NCBI RefSeq assembly: GCF_039543185.1
Contig: NZ_BAABJG010000006.1
Span: forward strand, 124,001 to 188,000
DNA: 64,000 bases
Direction of reading: 5' to 3'
Source: Paenibacillus_S vulneris
GTDB taxonomy: Bacteria; Bacillota; Bacilli; Paenibacillales; NBRC-103111
Each line of letters opens with the position of its first letter. Position 1 is the first letter of the stretch. Position numbers and translations under genes: made by a program. This document shows, piece after piece, positions 34,255-42,926 of this stretch. Below the pieces are notes generated by a model that ran no database searches, was not told the origin of the DNA, and saw only the letters and a program-made list of their open reading frames with translations.

Positions 34255-36231
34255 GTGTCCATGCGTTTTCGCCAGGTTCATCTGGATTTTCACACTTCGG
34301 AAGCCATACCCCATATCGGCAGGCAATTTTCCAAGCAGCAATTTCAGGAGATGCTCCAAAGGGGCCGGGTCGATTCGATCACGGTGTTCTCCAAATGCCA
34401 TCACGGCTGGGCCTATCATCCGTCGGAGGCGAATGAAATCCACCCCGGACTTGACTTTGACCTGCTCGGCGCCATGATTGAAGCGGCTCATGAGATCAAC
34501 GTCAAAACGCCGGTCTACCTCTCTGCAGGACTGGACGAGAAGCTGGCGCGCCGCCATCCCGAATGGCTGATCCGCGACATTAACGATAACACGAATTGGG
34601 TAGATGGCTTTATGAAGCCGGGCTACCATCAGCTTTGCTTTAATACGCCCTACCTGGACATTCTGGTGCGTCAGGTGGAGGAAGTCGTTCGCACCTATGA
34701 CGCCGACGGCATCTTCCTGGACATTGTAGGGGTGCGCCAATGCTACTGCCACTCCTGCCTCCGCACGCTTCGCAGCGAGGGCCAGGATCCCCGTGACAAG
34801 GACGCTGTCCTCGCACTTGGGGAACGGATCTACGCCAGCTATACCGCCCGGATTCGCGAAGCGATAGACAGCATCAAGCCCGGTCTGCCCGTCTTTCACA
34901 ATGGAGGGCATATTCGGCGGGGAAGACGGGATCTGGCCGGGATGAACTCGCATCTGGAGCTGGAGTCTCTGCCGACCGGAGGCTGGGGCTACGATCACTT
35001 CCCGCTCTCCGCCAGGTACGCGCAGGGACTCGGTATGGATTACCTTGGCATGACAGGCAAGTTTCATACGACCTGGGGGGAATTCGGCGGCTACAAGCAC
35101 CCGAATGCGCTTCGGTATGAGACTGCCCTGAGCATAGCGAACGGAGCGCGCTGCTCGATCGGAGATCAGCTCCATCCGGAGGGCTTCATGGACCCGGCCA
35201 CCTATGAGCTGATCGGTGCCGCCTACCGAGAGGTGGAGAGCAAGGAAGCATGGTGCACCGGCACGGCAAGTGTAGCCGACGTGGCTTTGCTCTCCTATGA
35301 GGCCGCCGCCTCGCAAAAGGAAGAAAAGCGCGGCGACCGTACGGGAACCTCGGATGCAGGCGCGGTGCGAATGCTTCTCGAAGGGAAGCTTTTGTTCGAC
35401 GTCATCGATTTGGAGCATGACTTTACGCGATACAAAGTCGTCATACTGCCCGATCAAATTACAATTCCCCCGGCTCTGCAAACCAAATTGAACGACTTCT
35501 TCGCGCAGGGCGGCAAGGTGCTCGCCACGGGACGTTCAGGCTTGAATGAGACCGGTGACTCCTTCGCCATCGATCTTGGAGTTGAATGGGAACAAGTGAA
35601 TCCTTACCGGCCGGATTACTTCCGGCCGCACTTCGAGCTGAATAGCCTGCACAACGCCGCCTTCGTCTTCTACTCCGAGGGGCAGCAGGTCCGTCTGACG
35701 ACCGGAACCGTACTGGGGCATCGGGAGAATCCTTACTTTAACCGGGATGTGTTCACCTTCTGCTCCCATCAGCATACGCCGAGCGCCCTTCAGGATAACG
35801 GTCCGGGGATGGTCGAGAGCGCGAACGGCATCTATTTCGCCTGGAACGTATTCGCCGATTACGCCGATAAAGGAAGCCTTGCCCTTAAGGAATGCGTACT
35901 GTACGCCTTAAACCGGCTGCTGCCGGATAAAACGCTGCGTACCGATCTTCCTGCGCAAGGAATCGTCACTCTGATGGAGCAGCCTGCCAAGCAGCGCTAT
36001 GTCAATCATCTGCTCTATGCGACTCCGGTAAAACGCGGCTCGGGAGTCGAGGTGATCGAGGATCTGATCCCTCTCTATGATATCTCCGTCTCGCTAAAGC
36101 TGGGTAAGCCGATTCGCAGGGTCTATCTCGCTCCGCAAATGGAAGAGCTGCCTTTCGAAACAGACGGCGATACCGTCAGCTATACGGTACCGAGACTGGA
36201 ATGCCACCAAATGGTCGTATTGGAAGGCTAG
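34255..36231 (+). CDS. Putative glycoside hydrolase (GHL6-like, trimerisation domain)
   Basis: 658-aa cytoplasmic protein. The N-terminal half looks like a TIM barrel of the hypothetical GHL6 type (VHLDFHTSEAIPHIGRQF, ITVFSKCHHGWAYHP, YDADGIFLDIVG with a buried acidic pair). The middle (about 380-480) resembles the beta-galactosidase trimerisation fold (VVILPDQITIPPALQTKL, GGKVLATGRSGL). No signal peptide. GTG at 34255 lies 6 bp after AAAGGAG; an ATG two codons later is the alternative. Related proteins are often annotated as beta-galactosidase or fucosidase, but the substrate is unproven. Confidence 0.65.
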   Translation: MSMRFRQVHLDFHTSEAIPHIGRQFSKQQFQEMLQRGRVDSITVFSKCHHGWAYHPSEANEIHPGLDFDLLGAMIEAAHEINVKTPVYLSAGLDEKLARRHPEWLIRDINDNTNWVDGFMKPGYHQLCFNTPYLDILVRQVEEVVRTYDADGIFLDIVGVRQCYCHSCLRTLRSEGQDPRDKDAVLALGERIYASYTARIREAIDSIKPGLPVFHNGGHIRRGRRDLAGMNSHLELESLPTGGWGYDHFPLSARYAQGLGMDYLGMTGKFHTTWGEFGGYKHPNALRYETALSIANGARCSIGDQLHPEGFMDPATYELIGAAYREVESKEAWCTGTASVADVALLSYEAAASQKEEKRGDRTGTSDAGAVRMLLEGKLLFDVIDLEHDFTRYKVVILPDQITIPPALQTKLNDFFAQGGKVLATGRSGLNETGDSFAIDLGVEWEQVNPYRPDYFRPHFELNSLHNAAFVFYSEGQQVRLTTGTVLGHRENPYFNRDVFTFCSHQHTPSALQDNGPGMVESANGIYFAWNVFADYADKGSLALKECVLYALNRLLPDKTLRTDLPAQGIVTLMEQPAKQRYVNHLLYATPVKRGSGVEVIEDLIPLYDISVSLKLGKPIRRVYLAPQMEELPFETDGDTVSYTVPRLECHQMVVLEG

Positions 36232-36241
36232 CCGTAAATTC

Positions 36242-36280
36242 AACAAGGTGCCCGCTATCCGCGCAGGCACCTTGTTTTAT
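36242..36280 (+). terminator. Terminator of the GHL6-like gene
   Basis: Perfect 10-base stem ACAAGGTGCC / GGCACCTTGT with a 14-nt loop and a T run, 10 bp after the stop. It may also serve the convergent Rieske-FAD gene, though with a poorer T tract. Confidence 0.88.
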
Positions 36281-36297
36281 ACGCTTGTATTGTGTGG

Positions 36298-37836
36298 CTA
36301 ATCCAGACGGGGAAGGGCTTCCTTCGCCGGTCCTTCAATCACATCGCCCCGGAAGGAATACCGCGACCCGTGGCAAGGACAATCCCATGTCCGCTCCGCA
36401 TCATTCCATTCCACCTCGCACCCCATATGCTTGCAAGTGGTATCTACGATATACAGCTTCCCGTTCGCTTCCCGGTAAGCCCCGGCTCTTTTGCCGTTCA
36501 CTTGTACGACAGACCCTTCCCCAGGCTCCAATTCCTCCGGATGTCTTCGTACCAGCTCAAGCTTGCCCGCGGCCAGGTTAACCGCTACGTTAGCATTTTG
36601 AGATATGAAGGTTTTCAGGCTCGGATCGGCATGAAACCGACGGGGAGTGAACACTTCTTCATAAGGGCTCTTCTCGCCTGCAATGAGCTTCGTGTTCAGT
36701 ATCGCGGACGCAATGCTGTTCGTCATCCCCCATTTTCGGAAGCCGGTAGCTATCAGATGGTTGGGAACATCAGGCCACTGCAGCCCGATGTAGGGCATTT
36801 TATCCAAAGTATAAATATCCTGGGCGGACCACCGGTACAAAATCTCCCGGATTCCGAACGATTGCTGGCCGAACCTCTGAAGATTCTCATAATACTGGAA
36901 GGTGCACTGTCCCTGTCCGGTCTTGTGCCCTTCACCGCCTATGAGAACAGCAGGCTCGCCGTCGATGAGCAGGGGTCTTAGCGAACGCTTCGGATTTTCC
37001 GCACTGAGATACATCCCTCCGGGGTACGGATTCTTGGTGCGTACGGCAAGCACGTAAGACCGCTCCGCGTGGAGCCGTGCAAAATACAATCCCTTCATAT
37101 CCTGGTACGGAAAATGAGTGGCGCTGACTACATAATGACAGGAGACTTGGGGTCCCTGCTTCGTCTTCACAACCGCGGGCGTCTCCAAGGTCGACTCGAT
37201 CACTGTGGTCTCCTCGTATAGATGTCCCCCCATCCGGATAATCTCCTCCGCCAGCTTGACCAGAAACGGAACCGGATTGAAACGGGCCTGACGGTTCATA
37301 ATGACGGCCGCCCTGGTTGCAAAAGGAAGCGGGGTGGAGGAGACGATTTCTCCCGGAATCCCCAGCTTCTCATAAGCCTTGTATTCATTCTCAATCTTCT
37401 GAACGTAATCCTCTTGGCTCGTATAGACGTAAGCATCCTCTTCACTGAACTGGCAATCGATATTCAGTTCGGCGACGGTATCCTTCACAAACGTGATAGC
37501 CTCTTGGTTGGCTTCATAATACAGGCGAGCCTTCTCCAGCCCGAAGTGAGAGATGAACTCGTCATAGATCAGATCATGCTGGGCCGTCACTTTGGCGGTG
37601 GTCGAGCCTGTGGTCCCTTGGAGAATACGGCCTGCGTTCAGGACGACGACCTTCATGCCCCGCTTGGCCAGCAAATAAGCGGTTGTGATTCCGGTTATTC
37701 CCCCTCCGATGACTGCGACATCCGCTTGCATATTTTCAGTTAGCTCCGGGAAGCGGGGAACATTCATGGAGCGAAGCCAGTAAGAATCGGGGAATTGCGG
37801 CAGGCCGCCGACGGAGGACTCTTTATGCAAAGTCAT
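36298..37836 (-). CDS. FAD oxidoreductase with C-terminal Rieske domain (YhfW-like)
   Basis: 512-aa protein with a DAO-type FAD domain (VAVIGGGITGITTAYLLAKRG near residue 40) fused to a Rieske [2Fe-2S] domain whose ligands are CKHMGC (~466) and CPCHGS (~483). It matches the domain plan of B. subtilis YhfW. The ATG at 37836 follows AAGGAGC. It is probably a soluble amine or sugar-acid oxidoreductase passing electrons to the cluster; the substrate is unknown. Its neighbour upstream is an AraC regulator in the same direction. Confidence 0.88.
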   Translation of the reverse strand: MTLHKESSVGGLPQFPDSYWLRSMNVPRFPELTENMQADVAVIGGGITGITTAYLLAKRGMKVVVLNAGRILQGTTGSTTAKVTAQHDLIYDEFISHFGLEKARLYYEANQEAITFVKDTVAELNIDCQFSEEDAYVYTSQEDYVQKIENEYKAYEKLGIPGEIVSSTPLPFATRAAVIMNRQARFNPVPFLVKLAEEIIRMGGHLYEETTVIESTLETPAVVKTKQGPQVSCHYVVSATHFPYQDMKGLYFARLHAERSYVLAVRTKNPYPGGMYLSAENPKRSLRPLLIDGEPAVLIGGEGHKTGQGQCTFQYYENLQRFGQQSFGIREILYRWSAQDIYTLDKMPYIGLQWPDVPNHLIATGFRKWGMTNSIASAILNTKLIAGEKSPYEEVFTPRRFHADPSLKTFISQNANVAVNLAAGKLELVRRHPEELEPGEGSVVQVNGKRAGAYREANGKLYIVDTTCKHMGCEVEWNDAERTWDCPCHGSRYSFRGDVIEGPAKEALPRLD

Positions 37837-37911
37837 GGTACATTTGCTCCTTATTTCCAATTTTGTTGCATAGGTTGTCCTGGACCTGCAGATTCTATTC
37901 CTTTCATGTGC

Positions 37912-38766
37912 CTAATGATGGGAACGGATTTGTTTGCGGTATTGCAGCGGGGTCATATGCGCACATTTTTTAAACACCCGGTTAAAATGTCCTACCTGCT
38001 TGTAGCCTACGGTCTCCGCAATGGCAATAATTTTCTCGTCTGTCTCTGCCAGAAGCCGCTGCGCTTCCTTTACCCGGGCCATCTGGATATATTCCACGAC
38101 GCCGACCCCGGTCAACCTTTTGAACATGCGGCAAAGATAATAAGGGCTTATGTAAAACTGCTCGGAGAGCTTGGCAATCGTGATGTCCTCCATATAATGC
38201 TTCCTCATATAACGGGCCGCTTGCGTAATCTTGCCGTGAAGCGGATTGGACGGGTCGGATTCGCGCTCATGGTGGTCTCCCCAACGGCATATCATAAGCA
38301 GCAGCTCGCTGAGAAGTGCCCTAACGAACATCGAATAGCCGGTCGAGCCGTTTTTTAATTCATGCTTCATTTTGAACATCAGGCTTTTTACGGCGTCCTG
38401 CTCGTCTCGGCTCAGCTTCATCACCCCGGAACCGCACGGAAAAGGCAGGACGGCAGGCTCATCTTCCATGGGATGATTGATAAAGTCTTCCGTAAAGTTG
38501 ATAAGAAGCCTTTCGTGGCCGGGATTGCCGCGATCTGCGGTATGATGCAGCTCATTTTTGTTGATGATGACCAAATCTCCTTTTTGCGCCGCCAGCACAC
38601 GGTCCTGAATGAAATAATTGCGCTCGCCGGAGAGTAAAAAGTAAATTTCATAGTGCTTTTCATGAACATGGCTTTTTTTCTGATCATACGGATGTTTGCG
38701 CAGCAGGTGGCTGAAATGAAATGTTCGGCGCGCATTGTTGTACTGGAACAATGTGTACTCTTGCAT
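37912..38766 (-). CDS. AraC family regulator
   Basis: 284-aa regulator with an N-terminal cupin (HEKHYEIYFLLSGERNYFI, DLVIINKNELHHT) and C-terminal tandem helix-turn-helix (ITIAKLSEQFYISPYYLCRMFK, IAIAETVGYKQVGHFNRVFKK). The ATG at 38766 follows AAAGGGG. It is divergent from the solute-binding lipoprotein gene at 38911, separated by 144 bp that hold a cre-like site, so it is a likely local activator of sugar uptake. Confidence 0.88.
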   Translation of the reverse strand: MQEYTLFQYNNARRTFHFSHLLRKHPYDQKKSHVHEKHYEIYFLLSGERNYFIQDRVLAAQKGDLVIINKNELHHTADRGNPGHERLLINFTEDFINHPMEDEPAVLPFPCGSGVMKLSRDEQDAVKSLMFKMKHELKNGSTGYSMFVRALLSELLLMICRWGDHHERESDPSNPLHGKITQAARYMRKHYMEDITIAKLSEQFYISPYYLCRMFKRLTGVGVVEYIQMARVKEAQRLLAETDEKIIAIAETVGYKQVGHFNRVFKKCAHMTPLQYRKQIRSHH

Positions 38767-38873
38767 TTCCGGATACCCCTTTCCACAAAGGCCGTTTTTC
38801 GCAATATAAGTGAAGAATGCCGGTTTCGAGCAATTTACTGGCAAGAAAACTATTACCGGTTGCTTTACAATAA

Positions 38874-38887
38874 TGAAAACCCTTTCA
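38874..38887 (+). promoter_or_regulatory. cre-like site (CcpA) before the lipoprotein gene
   Basis: TGAAAACCCTTTCA matches the cre consensus TGWAARCGYTWWCA at 13 of 14 positions, the only miss being the central G. It lies 24 bp before the start and just after a TACAAT -10 candidate, a position typical of catabolite repression. Confidence 0.55.
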
Positions 38888-38910
38888 AATACTCATGTAG
38901 AGGTGAGATT

Positions 38911-40215
38911 ATGCGCGCAAAAGCTAACATTATGATGGCAGGCTGTCTGGTCCTTACCAGCTGGCTTGCGGGATGCTTCAATAATCAACCGGCAGGCAAG
39001 CCGGCGGAACCATCCGTCGATTTGAGCCAGCCTGCGGAGCTTGTATTTTACTCCAATAGCGGGGACACGGTAGAAAGCTTCGACGACCGGTTCGGCAACG
39101 CGATCCGCAAAAAATTTCCTCAATATAAAATTACGTACCTGCAAAAGACAAAAGGCCAAACGTTGGATGAGCTGATGGCCGCCAATGCGCCGATTGATAT
39201 TTACTGGGAATCGGTCGGACAGTTCGTCAGCGGATTGATAAAGTACAAGCTGGAGTATGATATGACCCCGCTTATCCAAAAAAACAATGTGGACTTAAGC
39301 CGCTTTGAGCCGACGACCATAGAGGCCATGAAGGCGATTTCGAATGGCGGGATGTACGGCCTTCCCGTATCCAATAATAATATGGCGCTCTTTTATAACA
39401 AGGATATCTTCGATCGCTTTGGAGTTCCGTATCCTAAAGACGGCATGACATGGGACGACGTGGTCGAGCTGAACAAGAAGCTTACACGTACCGATAACGG
39501 CAAAGCCTACCTTGGCTTCGGCATGTCCAACATTCACTATTTCCGGCTGAACTCCTTCTCCATTCCCTATGTAGACCCTAAGACCGAAAAGGCCACCATT
39601 ACCGATCCCCGCTGGAAAACGATCTATGAATCGGCCATTTTAAGGCCTGCACAGCTGGAAGGGTTCCAGGCGAGCATCGAAAGCAGAAACCTGCTGCCTG
39701 AGGCGGATACGATGTTCTGGAAGGATCAAACGGTTGCCATGTATGGCTACCAGTCCTACTTGTTCGTGCAAAAGGATTTGTCCAATCTGAATTGGGACAT
39801 GGTCTCCTACCCGACCTTTAAAGAGCTGCCCGGGGTAGGATCGCAATCTTATCCTACGTATTTCAGCATTACGAACACAAGCAAGTATAAGGAGCAGGCC
39901 ATGGAGGTCATCAAATATTTGATATCGGTGGAATTCCAGACCGAGCTGTCCAAGAAGGGCATTATGACCGTCTTGACCGATAAAAACGTCCAGAGCGTGT
40001 TCGGCCAAGCGGGATATGCTAAAGATAAGAACCTGAAATCGGTATTCTTCAACCAATTCGCCCCGATATCTCCCAAAACGTTATATGACGCCGAAGCCGA
40101 AAAAGGATTCCGCGCTCCGCTCATTCCGCTGGCCCAGGGCAAGAAGGATATCAACACCGCATTCCGCGAGATAGAGGAGAGTGTCGCCAAAACCATCGCC
40201 GATATGAAAAAATAA
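38911..40215 (+). CDS. Extracellular sugar-binding lipoprotein (ABC family 1)
   Basis: 434-aa substrate-binding protein. Lipoprotein signal MRAKANIMMAGCLVLTSWLAGC places the lipidated Cys at about 22. Family 1 features include PIDIYWESVGQF, the segment GGMYGLPVSNNNMALFYNKDIFD and DPRWKTIYE. GAGGTGAG precedes the ATG. No permease genes are adjacent, so it must share permeases encoded elsewhere or be an orphan. The carbohydrate ligand is inferred from family and from the nearby alpha-galactosidase and AraC genes. Confidence 0.88.
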   Translation: MRAKANIMMAGCLVLTSWLAGCFNNQPAGKPAEPSVDLSQPAELVFYSNSGDTVESFDDRFGNAIRKKFPQYKITYLQKTKGQTLDELMAANAPIDIYWESVGQFVSGLIKYKLEYDMTPLIQKNNVDLSRFEPTTIEAMKAISNGGMYGLPVSNNNMALFYNKDIFDRFGVPYPKDGMTWDDVVELNKKLTRTDNGKAYLGFGMSNIHYFRLNSFSIPYVDPKTEKATITDPRWKTIYESAILRPAQLEGFQASIESRNLLPEADTMFWKDQTVAMYGYQSYLFVQKDLSNLNWDMVSYPTFKELPGVGSQSYPTYFSITNTSKYKEQAMEVIKYLISVEFQTELSKKGIMTVLTDKNVQSVFGQAGYAKDKNLKSVFFNQFAPISPKTLYDAEAEKGFRAPLIPLAQGKKDINTAFREIEESVAKTIADMKK

Positions 40216-40230
40216 AACCGTTACTCGGAA

Positions 40231-40270
40231 GAAGGGGCCCTCCGCATAGCCGGAAGGCCCTTTCTATTTC
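40231..40270. terminator. Terminator between lipoprotein and GH36 genes
   Basis: Stem AAGGGGCCCTCC / GGAAGGCCCTTT with small mismatches and a T-rich end on plus (TTTCTATTT). It lies between the convergent stops. Confidence 0.7.
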
Positions 40271-40271
40271 G

Positions 40272-42041
40272 TTAAGCAGGCTTACACACAAGCACTCTGC
40301 CTGCATGAGGCTCCATGCGAATGTGAATCTCCCCGCTGAACTCGCCAAGCTCCTCATCCGTCCAATAATCGCTTACCCGGTAGGTGCCTTCAAGCGCAGC
40401 ATGCATCTCCCGGCCTTCATCCTCCCAGTTGAAAAGACACAGCGTCAGATGATCCTCCTGCTGAATTCTGCCCACGGTAAAGCTCGTGTCATCGAAGCGA
40501 GCTGCTTTGCCGGTATCGGCGATAAGCTTCTTCAATACCCGGATATTGGACTCCGAGAGCTGGTACAGCAAATCACCGCTTAGAATCATGCCGCCGGAAG
40601 CCGCAATAAATGCCTTATGAAATTCAAACTCCTGCTCGGTCAGTGTCGATTTCTTAATGACGACCTCCCCATTTTTTCGGCCGGTCAAATCCAGGCTCTC
40701 CAGAACGATGACGTCAGGATCGTTATACCATAGCGTATCATGCTGCCAATTGCGGTAAAACAGCTCCCGGGCGTTGTTCGAAACATGCTTCCAGTCTCTG
40801 AAAATATCATTTGTCACCCGATTGCCGTGAATCAGTCCGAGAATCGGCCAGAACGGCGCATTGCAGCCCAAGATGAAGCTGTCGTGCCCCACCTCGTCAA
40901 CGATGGCCTTCATCCCCTGGCGGAACGCTTCAACCCTTGTCGCCTTCGGATCATAACGGACTCCTCCCGGCAAGCAGCCGTAAGCCAGGAAATCCAGCTT
41001 GAAGTAACGTATTCCCCACTCGTCATGCATGACCCTGGAAATATGCCGCAAATAGTTCTGCACTTCAGGGTGGGTTCCGTCCAGCATATACCATTCGCGC
41101 TTGCGCCCGATCTCGTTAAACGGATTCCCCTCCTCGTCACGTACGAGCCAGTCCGGATGCTCCTTGAACAGGTTCGATTCCGTGCTCACAATAAATGGAG
41201 AAATATAGCCTGCCGCTTCCACCCCTTCCGCTCTTATCCCTTCGCAGATCGTTTTCATATCCGCGCCTAGGGAAGCCCTCGGAATGAGCCAGTCCCCGTT
41301 ATGCGCCTCGTATCCCCCGTCGATTTGAATCCGCTTCAGCTCGGGGATCCGCTCGGCAATGCCGCGGGCATTCTCGTACAAGCCCAGAGCATTCATCGGC
41401 CGTAAGCAGTAATAAGAGCACCAGCCGCTGGGGATTTCGGGATATGTTTTCCGCGGATGATTGCTTTGAATGTCTCCGGCGAGCCGTTCATACAGCGTAT
41501 GAGGGTCCGGGCTGCTGATAGCGATAAACGACTCCAGCTCCCAGGATTGCCCCGGCTCCAATTCTAGCCCTTCGGTATCCATCACAATTTCCATATAATT
41601 GTCCTTAAAGCGAAACTCCCCTACAAAACGGTTGCATGAAGTAAACGCCAGCAGGATAGGGTCCTGATGCTCCGGCGACAACTGAATCAGATTGTACACC
41701 GTCCACAAATGCTCGTTATACCGCGTTCTTGGCAGCCGGAAAAAGTCCCAATCCGTCCCGTAGGCTCCTAATAATTGGGGAGATGCCAGCGTCCCTTCGT
41801 ATTGGCACAGCATCATAAAGCCCTCTCCATAAAAAGGTGTCTCCGGCTTCAACGCCAGCTCGCCGGCGAACAGAACCGCCTCCTGGATTCGAAACGGTTG
41901 ATTCGAGGTGTTGACCACCCTGGCCTTCAGCCTGTCTCCATGCCATTCCTGTTCTATTCGCACATCCGTCTCTGCCGCCACCGTACCATCCGATAAGCGG
42001 ATGCTTGAGCCGCTTGTTTTGATAACGCTTACAATCAGCAT
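40272..42041 (-). CDS. Alpha-galactosidase, GH36 type (clan GH-D)
   Basis: 589-aa cytoplasmic glycosidase removing alpha-galactosyl residues. Landmarks are GWCSYYCL near residue 207, the nucleophile aspartate in RYFKLDFLAYG (~349) and the acid/base aspartate in RVTNDIFRDW (~406). The N-terminal beta-sandwich and C-terminal strand domain are both present, though it is shorter than classic ~730-aa GH36 enzymes. AGGAGGGAG precedes the ATG. No signal peptide, so it acts on imported oligosaccharides. Confidence 0.87.
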   Translation of the reverse strand: MLIVSVIKTSGSSIRLSDGTVAAETDVRIEQEWHGDRLKARVVNTSNQPFRIQEAVLFAGELALKPETPFYGEGFMMLCQYEGTLASPQLLGAYGTDWDFFRLPRTRYNEHLWTVYNLIQLSPEHQDPILLAFTSCNRFVGEFRFKDNYMEIVMDTEGLELEPGQSWELESFIAISSPDPHTLYERLAGDIQSNHPRKTYPEIPSGWCSYYCLRPMNALGLYENARGIAERIPELKRIQIDGGYEAHNGDWLIPRASLGADMKTICEGIRAEGVEAAGYISPFIVSTESNLFKEHPDWLVRDEEGNPFNEIGRKREWYMLDGTHPEVQNYLRHISRVMHDEWGIRYFKLDFLAYGCLPGGVRYDPKATRVEAFRQGMKAIVDEVGHDSFILGCNAPFWPILGLIHGNRVTNDIFRDWKHVSNNARELFYRNWQHDTLWYNDPDVIVLESLDLTGRKNGEVVIKKSTLTEQEFEFHKAFIAASGGMILSGDLLYQLSESNIRVLKKLIADTGKAARFDDTSFTVGRIQQEDHLTLCLFNWEDEGREMHAALEGTYRVSDYWTDEELGEFSGEIHIRMEPHAGRVLVCKPA

Positions 42042-42165
42042 GAAATAAACTCCCTCCTCTTAGTCGATGCGCCCATACTCGAATACCGCTCTCATTTTAC
42101 CGCATGCTCCACTGGATTTGTATGTTATTATTTATGATATTCCTGTAAAAATCTGAGGTGGTCTT

Positions 42166-42648
42166 ATGATAGTTTCATTAATTGCAGCCATGGCCAAAAA
42201 CCGCGTGATCGGTCGTGACGCGGATATCCCTTGGCATATTCCCGGCGAGCAAAAACGGTTTAAAGAGCTGACTATGGGGAAAACGATGATTATGGGGCGG
42301 TTAACGTACGAATCCATTGGCAAGCCTTTGCCGGGACGAAATACCATTGTCATTTCCAAATCAAAGCATATCGAGCTGGACCGCTGCACTACGGTCTCTT
42401 CCCTGCAGGATGCCCTCGGTCTTGTTCGGGATCAGGATGAGGTGTTCGTCGCCGGCGGCGGGCAAATCTACGCCGAAGCGATGCCGCTGGCCGATACCAT
42501 CTATCTGACCGTTCTTGATGAAGAGGTCCCCGGTAATATATATTTCCCGCCGTTTGATCCCGATGATTTCATTGTCACCTATGAGCAGCATGTGGACGCC
42601 TCTATCCCTTACACCAATTATACGTTGGTGAGGAAAAAAACGGTGTAA
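42166..42648 (+). CDS. folA: Dihydrofolate reductase
   Basis: 160-aa enzyme reducing dihydrofolate to tetrahydrofolate with NADPH. Family motifs: MIVSLIAAMAKNRVIGRDADIPWHIPGEQ with the substrate-site acidic Asp following (IPW-H-IPGE), MGRLTYESIGKPLPGRNTIVIS, and FVAGGGQIYAEAMPLAD. GAGGTG precedes the ATG. Usual partner thymidylate synthase is not adjacent. It is a single gene, divergent from GH36 and closed by a strong terminator. Confidence 0.96.
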   Translation: MIVSLIAAMAKNRVIGRDADIPWHIPGEQKRFKELTMGKTMIMGRLTYESIGKPLPGRNTIVISKSKHIELDRCTTVSSLQDALGLVRDQDEVFVAGGGQIYAEAMPLADTIYLTVLDEEVPGNIYFPPFDPDDFIVTYEQHVDASIPYTNYTLVRKKTV

Positions 42649-42663
42649 TCCCCTGCACTGCAG

Positions 42664-42704
42664 CAATACCCGCATGCCTTCTCAGAAGGCTGCGGGTATT
42701 GTTA
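42664..42704. terminator. Strong bidirectional terminator
   Basis: Arms AATACCCGCA-GCCTTC and GAAGGC-GCGGGTATT with one bulge pair and a 3-nt loop, between convergent folA and the ybdD-like gene. Confidence 0.88.
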
Positions 42705-42722
42705 TTAGTTCAAAAAGTATTC

Positions 42723-42926
42723 CTAGCAGCAGCGGGATACCTTGCCGCCTTTGGCATTGTAGCGCGCTTCCTGCGCTTCGCGGAAAAATTGCTCCCTCGT
42801 TTGTACCGGTTCGTCCGGATGGCATTCCTGCATATGCTCAACATATCGCTCATAATTAGGCATCCCTACCAGCAGATCGAGAAACTGATTCCGGTATTTC
42901 AGCACTTCCTTCACGGCCTCAAACAT
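42723..42926 (-). CDS. YbdD/YjiX-like small protein, CstA partner
   Basis: 67-aa protein MFEAVKEVLKYRNQFLDLLV followed by GMPNYERYVEHM and HPDEP, the conserved core of the YbdD/YjiX (DUF466) family. These small proteins are encoded beside CstA/BtsT pyruvate carriers and are needed for transport in enterobacteria. The ATG at 42926 follows GGGAGG and overlaps the cstA stop by 8 bp, so the two are coupled. Confidence 0.9.
   Translation of the reverse strand: MFEAVKEVLKYRNQFLDLLVGMPNYERYVEHMQECHPDEPVQTREQFFREAQEARYNAKGGKVSRCC

Noticed and set aside
34240..35481. 413-aa open frame on the minus strand
   Set aside because: Shadow of the GHL6-like gene; no motif, and it would be antisense to a gene with a clear start site.
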